This document shows positions 10,141-21,912 of a DNA stretch of 64,000 nt, piece by piece (the stretch's first letter is position 1; each line of letters begins with the position of its first letter). The stretch comes from Schistocephalus solidus (lineage: Eukaryota; Platyhelminthes; Cestoda; Diphyllobothriidea; Diphyllobothriidae): the NCBI GenBank assembly GCA_017591395.1, contig WEDG01011917.1, forward strand, positions 60,689 to 124,688, in the 5' to 3' direction. The notes under the pieces were generated by a model, which worked only from the letters and a program-made list of their open reading frames with translations, did no database searches and was not told the DNA's origin. A program made the translations under genes and the position numbers.

Positions 10141-10564
10141 AACTGAAGGTGCTTCGATCACGCTGCTGGCACCGATCGTCGAATTTGTGAAACTCGAAAA
10201 CACGAGCGTTTCCCATATCAGAAGTCAGGCAAGACAGATTAGGAAGGACGAACTTTTATTGATGCAGAGCTTACAAGGGGCTCTGCAAGCAGTTGATGCT
10301 AACTGTCTCTTCAGGCTAGTTCTTGTGCGTCCGCTGATGAGATTACATGACCCTCGGACGTTATTTGTCGCCTGTAGTCAATCGGTGAAATGACGCACGT
10401 TGAGCGGTTTCGAGCACTCGCGAGGCTGGTGCCAAAACTCCAGCGGTCCCAGCAGGAGCGTAAGATGGACAGCGCGAGTCGGCGTCTGCGCCGCCCTTCA
10501 CGTGAGCCGACTGCCTTGACCGGGAGCGGTGGCCTAAGCGGCGCGCGGGGAAACGGACGGCCAT
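10141..10564. other. No recognised feature
   Basis: A moderately GC-rich segment with overlapping short frames on both strands and no motif that I can name. It may belong with the neighbouring repeat G. Confidence 0.35.
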
Positions 10565-10790
10565 ACATGCACCACCTGACAATGTGGTTGGGTCTAACGG
10601 GCTGACGACGGCCAATGAGCCAGAAATGGTCCTTTCAGTCTCCCTTTTCTCGGTCGGCAATGTTCATTGGGTTATACTAACAGTAGCCGTTGTGCGGCTG
10701 CTTGCGGGGCTCGCGAATGCACCCGAAGGCAGAACGAGACGAAGGATTTCTGCAAGCGATCGGTGAGCGTTCATCAACGAATTGCTTGTA
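10565..10790 (+). mobile_element. tRNA-derived SINE, body and tail
   Basis: Reads GGGCTGACGACGGCCAAT, GAGCCAGAAATGG, CAGTCTCCCTTTTC, then CCGTTGTGCGGCTGC and AAGCGATCGGTGAGC. The tRNA head is absent. CTGATGA is mutated to CTGACGA, so the hammerhead core is broken, while the downstream tail is better kept than in most copies. Confidence 0.7.
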
Positions 10791-10859
10791 TGACACCCCC
10801 TGCACTCCGACGGACTACGGGAAGAGAACCCATCCCTAATACAGGTGAATTTCTCTAAA

Positions 10860-10970
10860 TTACAGAGAAATTAGAGTTAGAATTACGTTTTTGGTTAGGG
10901 TTAACGTTAGAGTTAGGATACAAAGTAGGATTGTGGTTAAGGTTTGTATTAAAATTTGGCTTAGGACGCA
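10860..10970 (+). repeat. Degenerate TTAGGG-like tract, G-rich strand on plus
   Basis: GTTAGAATTACG, GGTTAGGGTTAACG, TTAGAGTTAGGAT and GTGGTTAAGG succeed each other with irregular spacing. The flatworm telomere repeat is TTAGGG, and this looks like a short, decayed relative of it. Confidence 0.5.
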
Positions 10971-10974
10971 GGAT

Positions 10975-13620
10975 TTTAGTGGGTAGGAGAACAATAGCCA
11001 GATCCCAGAAGAAAGGCACAAACCCGCTCGCCAGTCTTACGGGAACCGTTGTAACAGGGGTTTTATGGGTGGGGCAAATGAATGGTTAAAAAAGCATGGG
11101 AAACTCGAAAGATAAGGTAAAAATCGTAAATTATAAGTAAGGATGAACTTTAAATGAGGTGAAGGCAACCGGCAGCATATGAAACAGGCAAACATGTCCT
11201 CCAATAAGTAGAACTGTGTCCATTAGAAAAAAATAAAGCCATCTTGAACAGCGGAGGTCGGAGCCAATTGGAAGGGAAGAACCCATGAAGTGCGCAAATC
11301 AAAATCGTCGAAGTGGTAACCAGTGAACGAGAATGCGAACTGAACCGCGCAGAAGCACAGGAAATGAGTAAAAACGAACCGGAAGCGTAGTAAGAATGTA
11401 TGTAAAATTTTCAATGCATAGTAATCCGACATAGGTTTAGGTGGTAGGTAGTGGAGAAACATGGGAACCCGAAAATAAGGGAAGCGGAACGGAAATACTA
11501 GCCCAAGGTTTCCAGTAAAGGGAGCAGGAAAATTTTCGGAGCATAAGTAGGAAGAAAAAGAAAGGGGATATAAAAGTGTGTGATTTGCGAATTTAAGTAA
11601 AACTAAAACGAAAAAAAAAGCCCAGATTATGTGTCAAAAGCGGTACATAAATTTACGTAAAGAAAAAAATAAAGGATGATTTAAGGACAAGTAGTACCTG
11701 AAACGCAGAATCATTACTGTAAATCTTTCATGAATTAAATGTTTTAACGGCATTTTAGGAATCCATAGCGAAGAAGACAAAGAAGGAGAGGATCGCAGAG
11801 GTAAACGGGAACGGAAGAAGAATTAATGAAGTTAATTGCCTCCAACCGGATTGTGGATTACCTGCAGGAAAAGAGCCTGCATCCCACGCAACTGCAGTGT
11901 GTATGCAAAAAGAGTACGACCCAGCAGGGTCAGCAGAGCATACAGAAGGCTTCTTATTTAAGTTCAATCGCTGCAGACGGAAAAAGACACTGAGAACCGG
12001 CACCATTTTCTAAGGAAGTAGATTAACACTGGGAAAGATAATGAAAATTGTCTGTCGGTACGTAGAAGGTGTGCGAGCCAAGTGCTGCGCCGCATTAGTA
12101 GGAGCACATCGCAACACAGCAATGCCGGAATGTGTCAACCAATGCACTGATGAGCGCCGTAGGCCAAAGAGGCGGCAACAGGTGTAGAATTGCAGGTGGA
12201 TGAGACAATGATAGAAAGGCGCAAGAATGATAAAGGAAGAAAGGGACGAAAATACTGGATAGTAGGAATGTACGACACCTCTATAAAGAAGGTCCTCTTC
12301 GAACAAGTAGATAACCAAAGCTGACCGGCACCCAAGGCGGTGATAACAAAATGGGTGGCTAAAGGAAGTGCCATAGTAACGGACGAGTGGAAAGCCTACT
12401 GCCGGCTACCTGAGGAGGGCTACCAACATCTCACAGTTAACCACAGTAAAAACTTCGTAAACCCTCAGACGAGTATGCATACCAACGCCATAGGTTACTT
12501 GTAGCAGACGTAAGCGGAAGCTCTCCGAAACGGGTTGAGCGTTGGGAAGAGCTGTCTGGACCCACTTGGATGAAGCGGAGTACCGTTGTGGTATGGAGTG
12601 AAAGGTGACCATTTATATCAGGCCTGGGTTACATTTGTTGGCCACCAAGTGAACATCTATCCTTTGAGAACAAGAGAAAATGCCTATAAAACCAAAGCAA
12701 ATGAGGGGAAATTGCAGATGGAAACTGTAAACGTTGATGACCGGTAAGTCGGACGAAGCAGGGACACGTACGCTGAAAGGAAAGGAAGGCAATTGCGAAG
12801 GCAACCTTACTCAATACCGCAACGAAAGGAACGCAATCAAAAGACTGTTTTCCCTCGACGAGCCCTAGTTTATAAGATAATTTATGTAAAGTGAGGTGAA
12901 GTAAAGGAACAAAAACACTGCGTGTTTTTACCGCTACCAAACCGTTGGAAATTGCTATGGAGCATGGAATCACCTACCGAAAGTGAACTGTACGGGAAGT
13001 AATTTAAGGCTAAGCAAATGGGAGTAATATGTAAGCAAAATATACGAAAAATGTACGAGGAAGAGCAAGAGAAACCAACGAATCCGGTCAAGAAGTAGAG
13101 ACGCAACATGGGTAATTAAGAGTCAGAGAAGGAAAAAGGGAATACGGAGACCAGCATGTAACCTATGCGTAAAGAAATAGGAAGTATCATTGCTCACATG
13201 AATGTATTGGAAGGTAAAAAGAGCCGAATGAGTATTTTAATGAAACCAGCAAAGGAACTCGCTGGCGCCCGGACGGCAGAGCTCCTAATTAGCAAAGAAA
13301 TTTTGTAAACGGAAGCACAGTTGAGAAATACAAAAAAGAAAGCAGGAAAGTTAGGACGAAGAAATAAGCAGAGCAAAGCGTCTCTTTGGAGAGCACTGGA
13401 ATAACTGCGGGGTAGAAGAGAAGAAGAGGTCGTACGAAGATGACAAAGGTAAACAAGAGCTAAGGAAAATGAAATATATGTGGAAAATGTACATGCATTG
13501 CAAGTGAATGACGTAAGGAAGGTAAACAATCTCAAATTACGGACGTTAAATAGACGTGACGTTAAAATGAAAGGGTTGTCGGCGAAATAGGTAAGGAACT
13601 AAAACGGAGATCAGTAAGCA
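10975..13620. other. 2.6-kb purine-rich plus strand, no gene
   Basis: The plus strand is persistently rich in A and G (for example GAAGAAGACAAAGAAGGAGAG near 11770), and the minus strand shows only low-complexity frames rich in Phe, Leu and Ser. Motifs such as ATGGGAAACTCGAAA and ATGGGAACCCGAAAATAAGG (about 11096 and 11462) hint at internal, badly decayed repetition. The block lies between two telomere-like tracts of opposite orientation. Confidence 0.45.
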
Positions 13621-13624
13621 CTCC

Positions 13625-15045
13625 TAACCATACGAAGGTTAACCTAACCCTAACACTATCCCCAAACTCGAACCCTTAACCTAACCGTTAACAAGGCTTA
13701 ACCAGTAAGCAAACACTAACTCTATTTCTAATGATAAAAATGACCCTTAAATGAAGGCTAAACCGAAAAGTAAGCCTAACCACATACGTAACCTCAATAG
13801 AAAACCAAACCCTAAATCTCACACTGAATTTAACCGTAAAGTATACCTAGCACAATAGCCAACTCATTTATGAACCCTATTCCTTAGTCAAGCCTGGCCC
13901 TAACCACAAAACTCAACCCAATCTTGACAGTTACCCTAATCATAAACCAAAAGTAAGCACGAAGCACAAACTAACCCTCAAGTTAAGAATAAACATCAAA
14001 AAGGAAACCTAAGCGCAAAAGTAACCTCAAAGAAAAACCCTATAAGTTAATTTACCCGTAAAGCTATGCGTAAAGCAATGACAAGCTTAATTAAGTAGCC
14101 TGTGCGCAACATAAACTTAAAACTAACCCTAACTTTACCTAAAACTAACCGCAACCACAACCTCAATCGAAAAGTTAACCATAAATAAGTACACAAACTT
14201 AACCCTAACCCTAAACTTAAACCTAAAAGGTAAGCTTAACCTCAACCATAACCTTAACTCTAACCCTAACCGTAAACCTATCGTTGGCACTAACCCTAAC
14301 GCTAAACTTAAACATAATGCTCAGCTTAACCTTAAACCTAACCATAAAGCTTACCTAAACCCTAAACCTAAACTTAATATAAACATATTCCGAACCATAG
14401 ACTTAACCGTAAAACCAAGCCCAAACCTACCGGTTAACCTAACCCTAACACGAAATCTAACCCTAACCTCAAACATAAACCAAACAATATATTTAACCCT
14501 AAACGTTACCTAAACCCTTATCCTAAACATTAACGTATATGTTATCGTAAAACTAACCAGAAAACCTAAACTTAACATCAAACCTAACCCTAAACTTAAC
14601 CCTTAAACTAACTTAAACCCTAACACTAAACTTAACCCTAAACCAAAACTTAAACCTAACCCTAATCTTATCACTAACCCTAACGCTCAACCTACCCCTA
14701 AACTTAAATCTAATGCTATCCCTAACACTAACCCTAGACTTAACCTAACCCTTAATCTAACGGTAACATTAACCATAACCTTACCCCTAAACGTAACCGT
14801 AAGCCTAACCATAAACATAACCTTAAACCAAAATATAACCCTAAACTTAAACCTAACATTAACGCTAATCCTAACCTTTAACCTTAACCTAACGCTAACC
14901 CCAAACCTACCATAAACCCTAAACATAACACTTTCCCTATCACTAACCTTAACCCGAAAATTAATATTAAACCTAATCCTAACCTTAAAACCTAAAGCTA
15001 ACCCTAAACCTATCATAAACCCTACCCCTAACGCTTTACTTAACG
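13625..15045 (-). repeat. Degenerate CCCTAA-like (telomere-type) tract, 1.4 kb
   Basis: Nearly the whole stretch is made of short blocks such as AACCCTAAC, AACCTAACC, AAACTTAACC and AACCATAA, in which CCTAA recurs with irregular spacing and substitutions. Perfect runs are short, for example two CCCTAA units near 14204 and 14257. The minus strand is therefore TTAGGG-like. A minus-strand frame of 144 codons ending in VRLRVRLSLGLVLG is simply a translation of the repeat. This is an interstitial telomere-like satellite rather than a working telomere. Confidence 0.85.
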
Positions 15046-15049
15046 TCTG

Positions 15050-15250
15050 TTGATGCAGGCAGAAACTAACGCTCGCACGAGTGACGAAGTCCAGGCATGC
15101 CTTATAGAGTGGGTTCAGCAACTATGACATGCGTGTGAGCTAGCTTATAGGGAGGCAGACTTTCGAAGCATCTACTGCACTCTCTATCTTTCGTCACTCA
15201 CCAGGCTCTGGGGGCAAAACAGTCTCAAGACGACCGCAGATTAAATTTAG
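15050..15250 (+). repeat. Dispersed repeat family H, copy 2 (diverged)
   Basis: Shares CTTATAG...GGCAGAC, ATCTACTGCACTCTC, CACTCACCAGGCTCTGG and a CAGTCTCAAGACGACCG block with the other H copies, but the diagnostic GGAGG...GGGAGAG segment is eroded. It directly follows the telomere-like tract. Confidence 0.55.
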
Positions 15251-15279
15251 GTGCAAACACCCGCAGGGCACATGGTCCG

Positions 15280-16130
15280 CAGGGCTGTAATCTTAATTAT
15301 TACGCAGCATACTCCCAATATATTTCAGGCAAATTATGATGCCGGCTATTGAACGAGCTTCTTCCAACCACCTGCAAAAACTACCCTCTGTAAAAAATGA
15401 CTACTTGATGCGTATGCACTTTTACACAGTGCGTTTTGATGTCATTGCAAATTCCAATATATTTTACAGAAAACACACAAAATATTCTTTATTTTACCCA
15501 TTTGGTAGATACTTATATCTCTCTACACTTAATACTTGAATAAGGGGTATATTTCAGTTAAAAATAATTTTTTGGACTGTTGAATAATTTTGAACCAAAC
15601 ATGCCGCTGCACATGCATCCAGGGTTTCCAAACTACATATTGCTGACATTCCAGCTAAGGAAAATTGCACACTTCTATAAGCTAGGAGGAAGGCATCACA
15701 CAGTGCTCATAGGCTTTTGCAATGCATGCGGACCATGTTGCGTACTGTTTAAGCAGTATTACTAAAGGCACAGATACGATGCCTTATGAATACGCATCTC
15801 ACAGTATTAAAAATACACATAGTAATAAACGTTTTTCAAACCAAAAGATGCAAGTTCTTCGAGTCATACCCTTGAGAAGACGTAATTTTCTACCAAATGC
15901 GTACGCGAAAGTATATTTTCGTGCATGATTTCCCTGAAATATACTTTCATTTATAAAGGCGTTGGAAATCAATGGTAAAAGTGCATACAATCAAATCGTC
16001 ATACTTTACACAGTACAGTTTTTGCAGGTGGTTGGAAGCAAACTCGTTCAAAAGCTAGCATCCTGAAGTGACACATATAAGTCGAGATTAAGTTGCACAA
16101 TAATTAATATTGCAGCTTTATCTAATTACT
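15280..16130. repeat. Long inverted repeat (foldback-like)
   Basis: The left arm carries CTGTAATCTTAATTATT (about 15286), GGCTATTGAACGAGCTTC and CCAACCACCTGCAAAAACT (about 15344-15382). The right arm (about 15800-16130) contains the same blocks on the opposite strand: GCAGGTGGTTGGAAGC and AAACTCGTTCAAAAGCTAGC at 16025-16062, with AATAATTAATATTGCAGC at 16099-16116. The two arms, roughly 300 bp each, flank a spacer of about 200 bp. A third, single-arm relative lies in intron 5 of the synthetase gene near 27.9-28.2 kb. No transposase frame is visible, so this is either a non-autonomous foldback element or two copies inserted head to head. Confidence 0.65.
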
Positions 16131-17404
16131 CTTTTCGAATCGAGAACACGTTTCACAATTTTGGTGGACATTTCATTACATAGCAAACCTACTGTATGCC
16201 GAGGTGCTACGATCGAGGTTTTCCAAAACAAAATTGTAGGAAAAAAGAGTTAGCGAACTAACACATATCCCCCAAGCTATCCCATTCACAAATTTACATG
16301 ATACAGCACATACTGCTCCCTATTTTGAGTAATATTATTTTAGAATTGTTTCATCCGATGCCCTGTAGTATCTGGGAGATAGCCCTTTGTCCAACGTTCA
16401 TTATATGTCGGCGTTTTTAAGCTGGAATGTCATTGTAATCAATAGGGGGTTCCAAGGTGTCGCCTACCTGAACTGAAATAACTCTACAGAGGCTAGAGAG
16501 CGTACATGTGACCCAGGGGGCAGAGACGACAATTTGTCTCACGAGCCGCGTGCCAGCCGTTTTAAGGCGTTAGCGCTTATGCGAAGTGTGTGCCCGCACC
16601 TGTGTTTTGTCCAGCTGCTGCCAATCGATAAAGACAAACATGTCGATCGGCGTCACGCTAACGATGAACGAAGACTTGACCACAATTGCGCAAGCAGTGA
16701 GGGAGAGCCAGGATGGGCAGGCGGAAGGCGTAGTGGCTAAACGGCCGCACCTGCAACCACCAAGGCCACTAATAGATCAGGATGCCATCCTTATCAGAAT
16801 TTGTCGGGATAGACCGGGTAGGTAATCGCATTAGAAGAGGTGCCAACCGACCTGACAGGTATCTCAGAGCTAGCTACTTCCGTCGTGGCATGAATGAGGC
16901 TGACATTTTTTTCAGTCTCCTCTAATATTCCCATTAGTACGTGTTCTTACTATTGAAAAAAATCTAATTTGGCGGACGTATTTTTAGATTATTCTTCAGC
17001 AGGCGCGCGTAATATACATCAAGTACGGTAAAGCAGCCAAGGTTAAAAACAGCCAATTACCAGTAGCTATGAAAAGACCACGATCCTTAATGAAGGCATG
17101 TATAGAATCACAGGAAGGTTTGTAAAGAGAACGCGCTAGTTTTAGAAAATTTACCAAAATTTCAACAGAATCAACTAATGTCATCATCATCAACCTTCGT
17201 GAAAACTAATACGGAGACACCACCGGGACACAGAACAACGGTCAGCAATGGAGACTTAGTGTCAACTTGTTCCCACGGTGGCTATTTATTCAGGCCAAAC
17301 ATCGGCCAGTCGTACCAAGTGTGATCCCATCGTACCATCATGAAGGAACTAGTGTCTTTCGTCCCAGCCAGCAGCAGTCGCACATGCCTTACCTGTCCAT
17401 GGTG
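16131..17404. other. No secure feature; one short open frame
   Basis: A frame starting MSIGVTLTMNEDLTTIAQAV (16640-16825, plus) has an unbiased, protein-like composition but no recognisable domain or splice context. The rest is anonymous. Confidence 0.3.
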
Positions 17405-17600
17405 GTTCGACCGTCGTTACCAAAAATGTCCACCGTGAACGCACGGAAGGTGACCTATACGTAAATTAACTTATAGTGATGACAGACTTGCACAGTATCT
17501 ACCGCACTCTTTCCTTCATCATCCGCATGGACACGGTGTCATGAACAAGTCAAAAAGATCGGAGGTGGGATAGGGCGCAGTGAATGACAGAGCATAACAG
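17405..17600 (+). repeat. Dispersed repeat family H, copy 3
   Basis: Shows CGACCGTCGTTACC, TATAGTGATGACAGACTTGC, ATCTACCGCACTC and AAGTCAAAAAGATCGGAGG with TGGGATAGGGCGCAG, matching the order in the other H copies. Confidence 0.7.
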
Positions 17601-17688
17601 TCCAATTATGCGTGACATACATGCCTGGTCCGTGCAAAATTGACCAGGTTTTTACACAAAAATAAATCTGGGTTGTTCGGATATCAGA

Positions 17689-17888
<200 letters not shown>

Positions 17889-18079
17889 AAAAATGCCACA
17901 TTCCCAAGAGCCATTCCAGCCTGACTCCCCATCCTGAGATGTTCGAGTTATGTCGTTAGTTGGCAGCCTTTCAAGTCACGCACCCTGATCGTTGTAATAT
18001 ACGGCAGTTTGTTTATCATGAGGAATATGCGCTGCGTGCTGTGAATGTGTATTGCCCACGCCGCGCAAGAGGTCATGTG

Positions 18080-18340
18080 ATCACAGCACGGGACAGCCAA
18101 TCGCAAACGCCCACAAACTATGACTTTATCGGCCGGTCGAGCGGACACCGACTGACTATCACAGGACGTTTATTTATTCACGCCCAAGTCACGCCGGCGG
18201 GCAGACGCACACAGGCCCAGGCCTTGCCGCGCATCCGGGCCTCTGACACCCCACTGAATTTCTGTACAGAATGCACTATTGTCCTTCCCCTTCTCCTCCA
18301 AAGCGGAACTGGGCCTGATAATTTTAGTGCTCTGAGTACA
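18080..18340 (+). repeat. Dispersed repeat G, copy 2
   Basis: Shares TTTCTGTACAGAATGC and following blocks with copy 1 at 9.8-10.1 kb. GC-rich. No coding frame is conserved between the two. Confidence 0.35.
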
Positions 18341-19436
18341 AACATTGTTATGACCCTATAAATGTACTACCCAGGGTCGGCGTCAATCTCTCTACCCGAG
18401 TCGGTCAGCCATATGAGGCGGGCGGGAATAGGGCACAAGTGGTTGGCAGAACTGCGACAACCTGTCTACACATGCCACACGTGACCCACCACCCGCGCGA
18501 TACGCAAGGTTTTCACAGCAAAGTGAAGGAGAGTCTAGCATATCACACGCGTTAGTGTGCCCTGGAGGCCACGTGAAGGGACTGCTGAGCCGAACTCCAA
18601 GTCCACCATTCGACCCCCTCACAAAAACATGCACGGAACCAACTACAAGGTCCGAGTCGTACTGACAGTTAGAAACCTCACAACTCAGCGTTTAGAACTT
18701 CCTGGTAGCTTAATGTGCGTCAGATTTATTATAGAAAGGAACATGCTTGAATGCTGACGGGATAGATTCCCTGAAGTCGACCTACTCCTACCTATCCTCG
18801 CACGAATAAGTGCTGCCAAACATTGCGATCACACGCTTGGCACGAGCTAACAACATTGGAAACGGAGCATGTGGCAGCTAACGGTAGAAGTCAATGAGAG
18901 TAGTGCAAGAAGTAAACTTGGACAAGAGAACGTCCGAAGCCTGCAGCTCAATCAACTCCAATTGCACATCAGAGGGGGTCACGTTTCCGGAGACTGGTAT
19001 CTGCGCGTTGCTTCTGCTCTTCAGGCAATGTAATTTGGGTTACTGCGCGGATACTCGATGTCTGTAATATGACCATGAAATAAACTTGCTTCGCACGTCA
19101 CAGCACACACGTGCGCACAACACACGCCTTGACCCCGGTAAGAGGTGAATGAAACTGAGACCAGAGAGTGAACTTGTTTACAACGCAACAACCTGACATC
19201 AGTTCTAAAAATAAACACGAGCCACAGCTTGAGCTGCAACCCGCAGTAATGAAGGGGAACAAAACCGCGACAAGTCAATTAGGCCAGATCAAACAATAAT
19301 TAATTGCTGAAATGTGAGCACTCATATTGGATGTTGGCGTGCCGTTTACTCGCCTATCTGGCTCACAGACACTGGTTTTGGGAACAGTGCTCACCTATGT
19401 GCTCTCCAATATGGCTAATTACTTTGTGCAGATTAA
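18341..19436. other. No recognised feature
   Basis: Short frames occur on both strands without motif or context. I see no repeat copy that I can assign. Confidence 0.4.
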
Positions 19437-19800
19437 GTCTCAGCACTGAATATGGGGGAGGGAAGGAGGTTGCACTTGGTAACAGACCGGATGCCCGTTA
19501 ATCATGGCTCAAGCCGCTCGCCGAACAGCGATTATCACCTTTAGTGTGCATTTCGGCAGCCTGGAGCTTGAATGTATGACCGGGTATCGTCGAATGAGCC
19601 GTGGCTTGGAAGCTGGCGTCATTTCTCTGCACTGCTGTTGTCTGTTCGGCCATTCTCTTCCAGAACAGTTTTCCAGTTTCTCCGACGTAGCTGATTTGTC
19701 CGCAACTGCATCAGATCCAATAAATAACTCCAGATGTTTCTTGCAGTGAAAGCAGGTCGTTGGGTCTCTTTGCTTCTATTCGCCAGGATCCGGCTGTCGA
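19437..19800 (-). pseudogene. Penelope-like element, GIY-YIG domain to C-terminus
   Basis: On the minus strand one frame reads LQETSGVIYWI, a stop, CSCGQISYVGETGKLFWKRM, AEQTTAVQRNDAS, then STIPGHTFKLQAAEMHTKG and finally SVTKCNLLPSPIFS in a shifted frame. GVIYWI and SYVGETG correspond to the GIY...YVG core of the nuclease, followed by conserved E(H/Q)..AV.RND, GH.F and D/EAE blocks. It is the best preserved nuclease fragment of the family here, but it carries a stop inside the core and a later frameshift. The reverse transcriptase part is missing. Confidence 0.7.
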
Positions 19801-20159
19801 GACTATCAAACAAAGCAAAGCAACTTCGCTGAAGCGGACAAGCCCAAATCCTTCAAATACTGAAGTTCTGCCTCAGGATGAACTTCAATTTTGATAGAAA
19901 AGTCTACAAGCGAGTGAAAAGAATACCACTAGGGTTTACTGAGTTTGGGAGTCATAGCTGAGGCAGTCCTGAAACCATTGGAGCCGCTGGTCTTCTAAAA
20001 CAGCCGACCTGAATTCTGACCCGCATTGGGTATGATACCGTCGTCGTTATCTAACTGCATCGGGATTTGACATTCAAGCGTCTCCACGTCATCGTTCAAG
20101 ACCTAGCGTAAGTTCCTCGTCCCCGCGAAGAGTGTAGAAGTCTAAAACCTAGATTTTTT

Positions 20160-20600
20160 TCAGGAAAACGACTGCACGTCAAAAGCAACCACCTAATCAG
20201 CCACAAACGCAGTTGCGTAAGGGAGACACACTGCAGTGAACTGGAAGATGAGGTTGTGGAATTACAATATCTTCAACTGGTGTTCAAGACAAATGGACGC
20301 CCGAACAACTTCGTCAACTGGTACATACGCAAACGAGATGAGAGGCCAAATTGAACCCATGCCAAATGTTGGCAAGCGCTTCTGTACATCACGAACATCT
20401 CAAATGCCCTCAGCCAATTTCTCGCACCACTTGGAGTTGGAGTCACACACAAACCCGAGGCAACGATTACGCGTAAAGTGGTGAGGCCAAGGGGCCTACT
20501 GCCCCGGTTAGAAACCTTTGGATTCGTTTATCGAATTTGGCACAGTTGCTGACAAAGCAACTGTTATGTATGCAAAGCAGAAGGCTGGCTATAGGCAGGA
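20160..20600 (+). pseudogene. Penelope-like element, linker and start of GIY-YIG
   Basis: The plus frame gives FRKRLHVKSNHLISHKRSC, ETHCSELEDEVVELQYLQLVF, KTNGRPNNFVNWYIRKRDERP, a stop, then ALLYITNISNALSQFLAPLG, VGVTHKPEATITRKVVRPRG, LLPRLETFGFVYRIWHSC and a stop. This is the segment between the reverse transcriptase and the nuclease. The sequence then decays after the first Cys pair of the GIY-YIG domain. It overlaps in content with the next fragment, so the two are separate insertions. Confidence 0.7.
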
Positions 20601-21219
20601 CGTGTACTGAAAACGGCATGGGGGAATGCAATAGGCTGAAGGGTGGCAAGTCAGAGCAAATTTGGTCTAAAGGGGCGTGCATGACCTCAAATGTTGTTTG
20701 TCGCACGCAGGAGGCGTAATGTCTAGGCAGTACGGATAGCATACACTGCATCTCTCCACCCTGAAATGTACAGCATCGGGAAAGGGAGGAGGAAACAGTA
20801 AAGGCAACAAAGTTAATAAATATTCTAATAGGTTTTGGGGAGCTCTCAGGCGAACGCATTTTCCAACGCTAATGCCGGTGGCCGAGCCATTAACACGCCA
20901 ACACCCGACGCTGGTGACGAACTTCAGCGACTAACGCCTTGCATGCTGACTATCAAGCATTAGCGCACCGGAAGGCAACCATTCTCGATAAACGCGGAGG
21001 GTTTAATTGCCGTAGGTATTCAGTAGCATGTATCCTGTTAATTCCCGTGTATAAATTACCCTTATATAATGCTCTGTCTGACTTTTAATGCTGAACGGTG
21101 ACTTTACATCCGGACAGTAACAGGGCCTACGCTCACCTACATTCTTGCCATTGAAACATGATTGGTGTCCTAGGAGCCCGTTTCGCGCATTCAGTAAGAG
21201 TAGATTGCGCCCTGGGGAC
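20601..21219. other. No recognised feature
   Basis: Anonymous sequence between two Penelope-like fragments. It may contain their decayed flanks, but I cannot align it. Confidence 0.4.
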
Positions 21220-21500
21220 AGTGGTGAGCCAAAAACGTCTCGGAAGCCGTCAACCGCCTTCTCGCACCACTGGAAGTCGCAGACAGACAGGAGGCAGTCA
21301 TTCGGCGTCAGGTAATGGGACCAAAGGGCCCACTACATCAGCAAGAAACATCTGGAGTTGTTTATTGGATCTGATACAGTTGTGGGCAAAGCAGCTACGT
21401 CAGAGAAACCGGAGGACTGTTTAGGACGCGAACTACCGAACACGTGGCAGCAGTGCGACGAAATGACGCCAATTCTCATGTCACGGCTCATTTGGTAAAG
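21220..21500 (+). pseudogene. Penelope-like element, GIY-YIG fragment
   Basis: Plus frame: KNVSEAVNRLLAPLEVADRQ, EAVIRRQVMGPKGPLHQQ, ETSGVVYWI, stop, YSCGQSSYVRETGGLFRTRT, TEHVAAVRRNDANSHVTAHL. All nuclease landmarks are in order. The Gly of YVGETG is Arg and a stop sits in the core, so it is inactive. It stops abruptly at about 21.5 kb. Confidence 0.7.
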
Positions 21501-21689
21501 TTATGTCCCTGAGTCGTTCTACAAACTCGATAAGAACAATCTTCAGGAATGCAGTGATCTGCGAGACTTTCGCAGTGTCTGTTCAACCCTCCATTTGCCT
21601 GTCCATGAAGTTTCCGTGGAAAAGCAAAGTCGGGTGCTTGGGTGTAATTAAAATAGCTGCAGTCGCACCTAATATAGTCAGCCGCAATG

Positions 21690-21912
21690 TGTCACCGATC
21701 GGTGAGCACCCATCTGCCATCGTTAATATTCCCGATCGAAACCGACAAGACAACGAGCTCGTGGCGCAGTGGATTAGAGCGTTGGACTTCTAACCAACAG
21801 GTCGCGAGTTCGAGCCTCGGGTGCCGCAACACCCGAGGTTGGGCACAGCTAGCTGATGGCGGCTAATAAGCCAGAAATGGCCATTTCAGTCTGCCTTGTC
21901 TTTGTCATTCTA
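21690..21912 (+). mobile_element. tRNA-derived SINE, nearly complete copy
   Basis: CCGATCGGTGAGC and CCCGATCGAAACCGAC lead into a tRNA-like head from about 21756. It has A box GTGGCGCAGTGG, an anticodon arm around GGACTTCTAACC that resembles tRNA-Arg(TCT), and B box GAGTTCGAGCC. The body follows with GCTAGCTGATGGCGGC, TAATAAGCCAGAAATGGCC and CAGTCTGCCTTGTCTTTG. The head does not close a proper acceptor stem, so this is a SINE and not a tRNA gene. CTGATGA is mutated to CTGATGG. Confidence 0.8.

Noticed and set aside
14687..15121. 144-codon frame rich in Val, Arg and Leu on the minus strand
   Set aside because: It is the translation of the degenerate TTAGGG-like tract. The low complexity and period follow the repeat.
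21756..21830. A genuine tRNA-Arg(TCT) gene
   Set aside because: A and B boxes and an anticodon-like arm are present, but the acceptor stem does not pair and the sequence runs straight into the SINE body.
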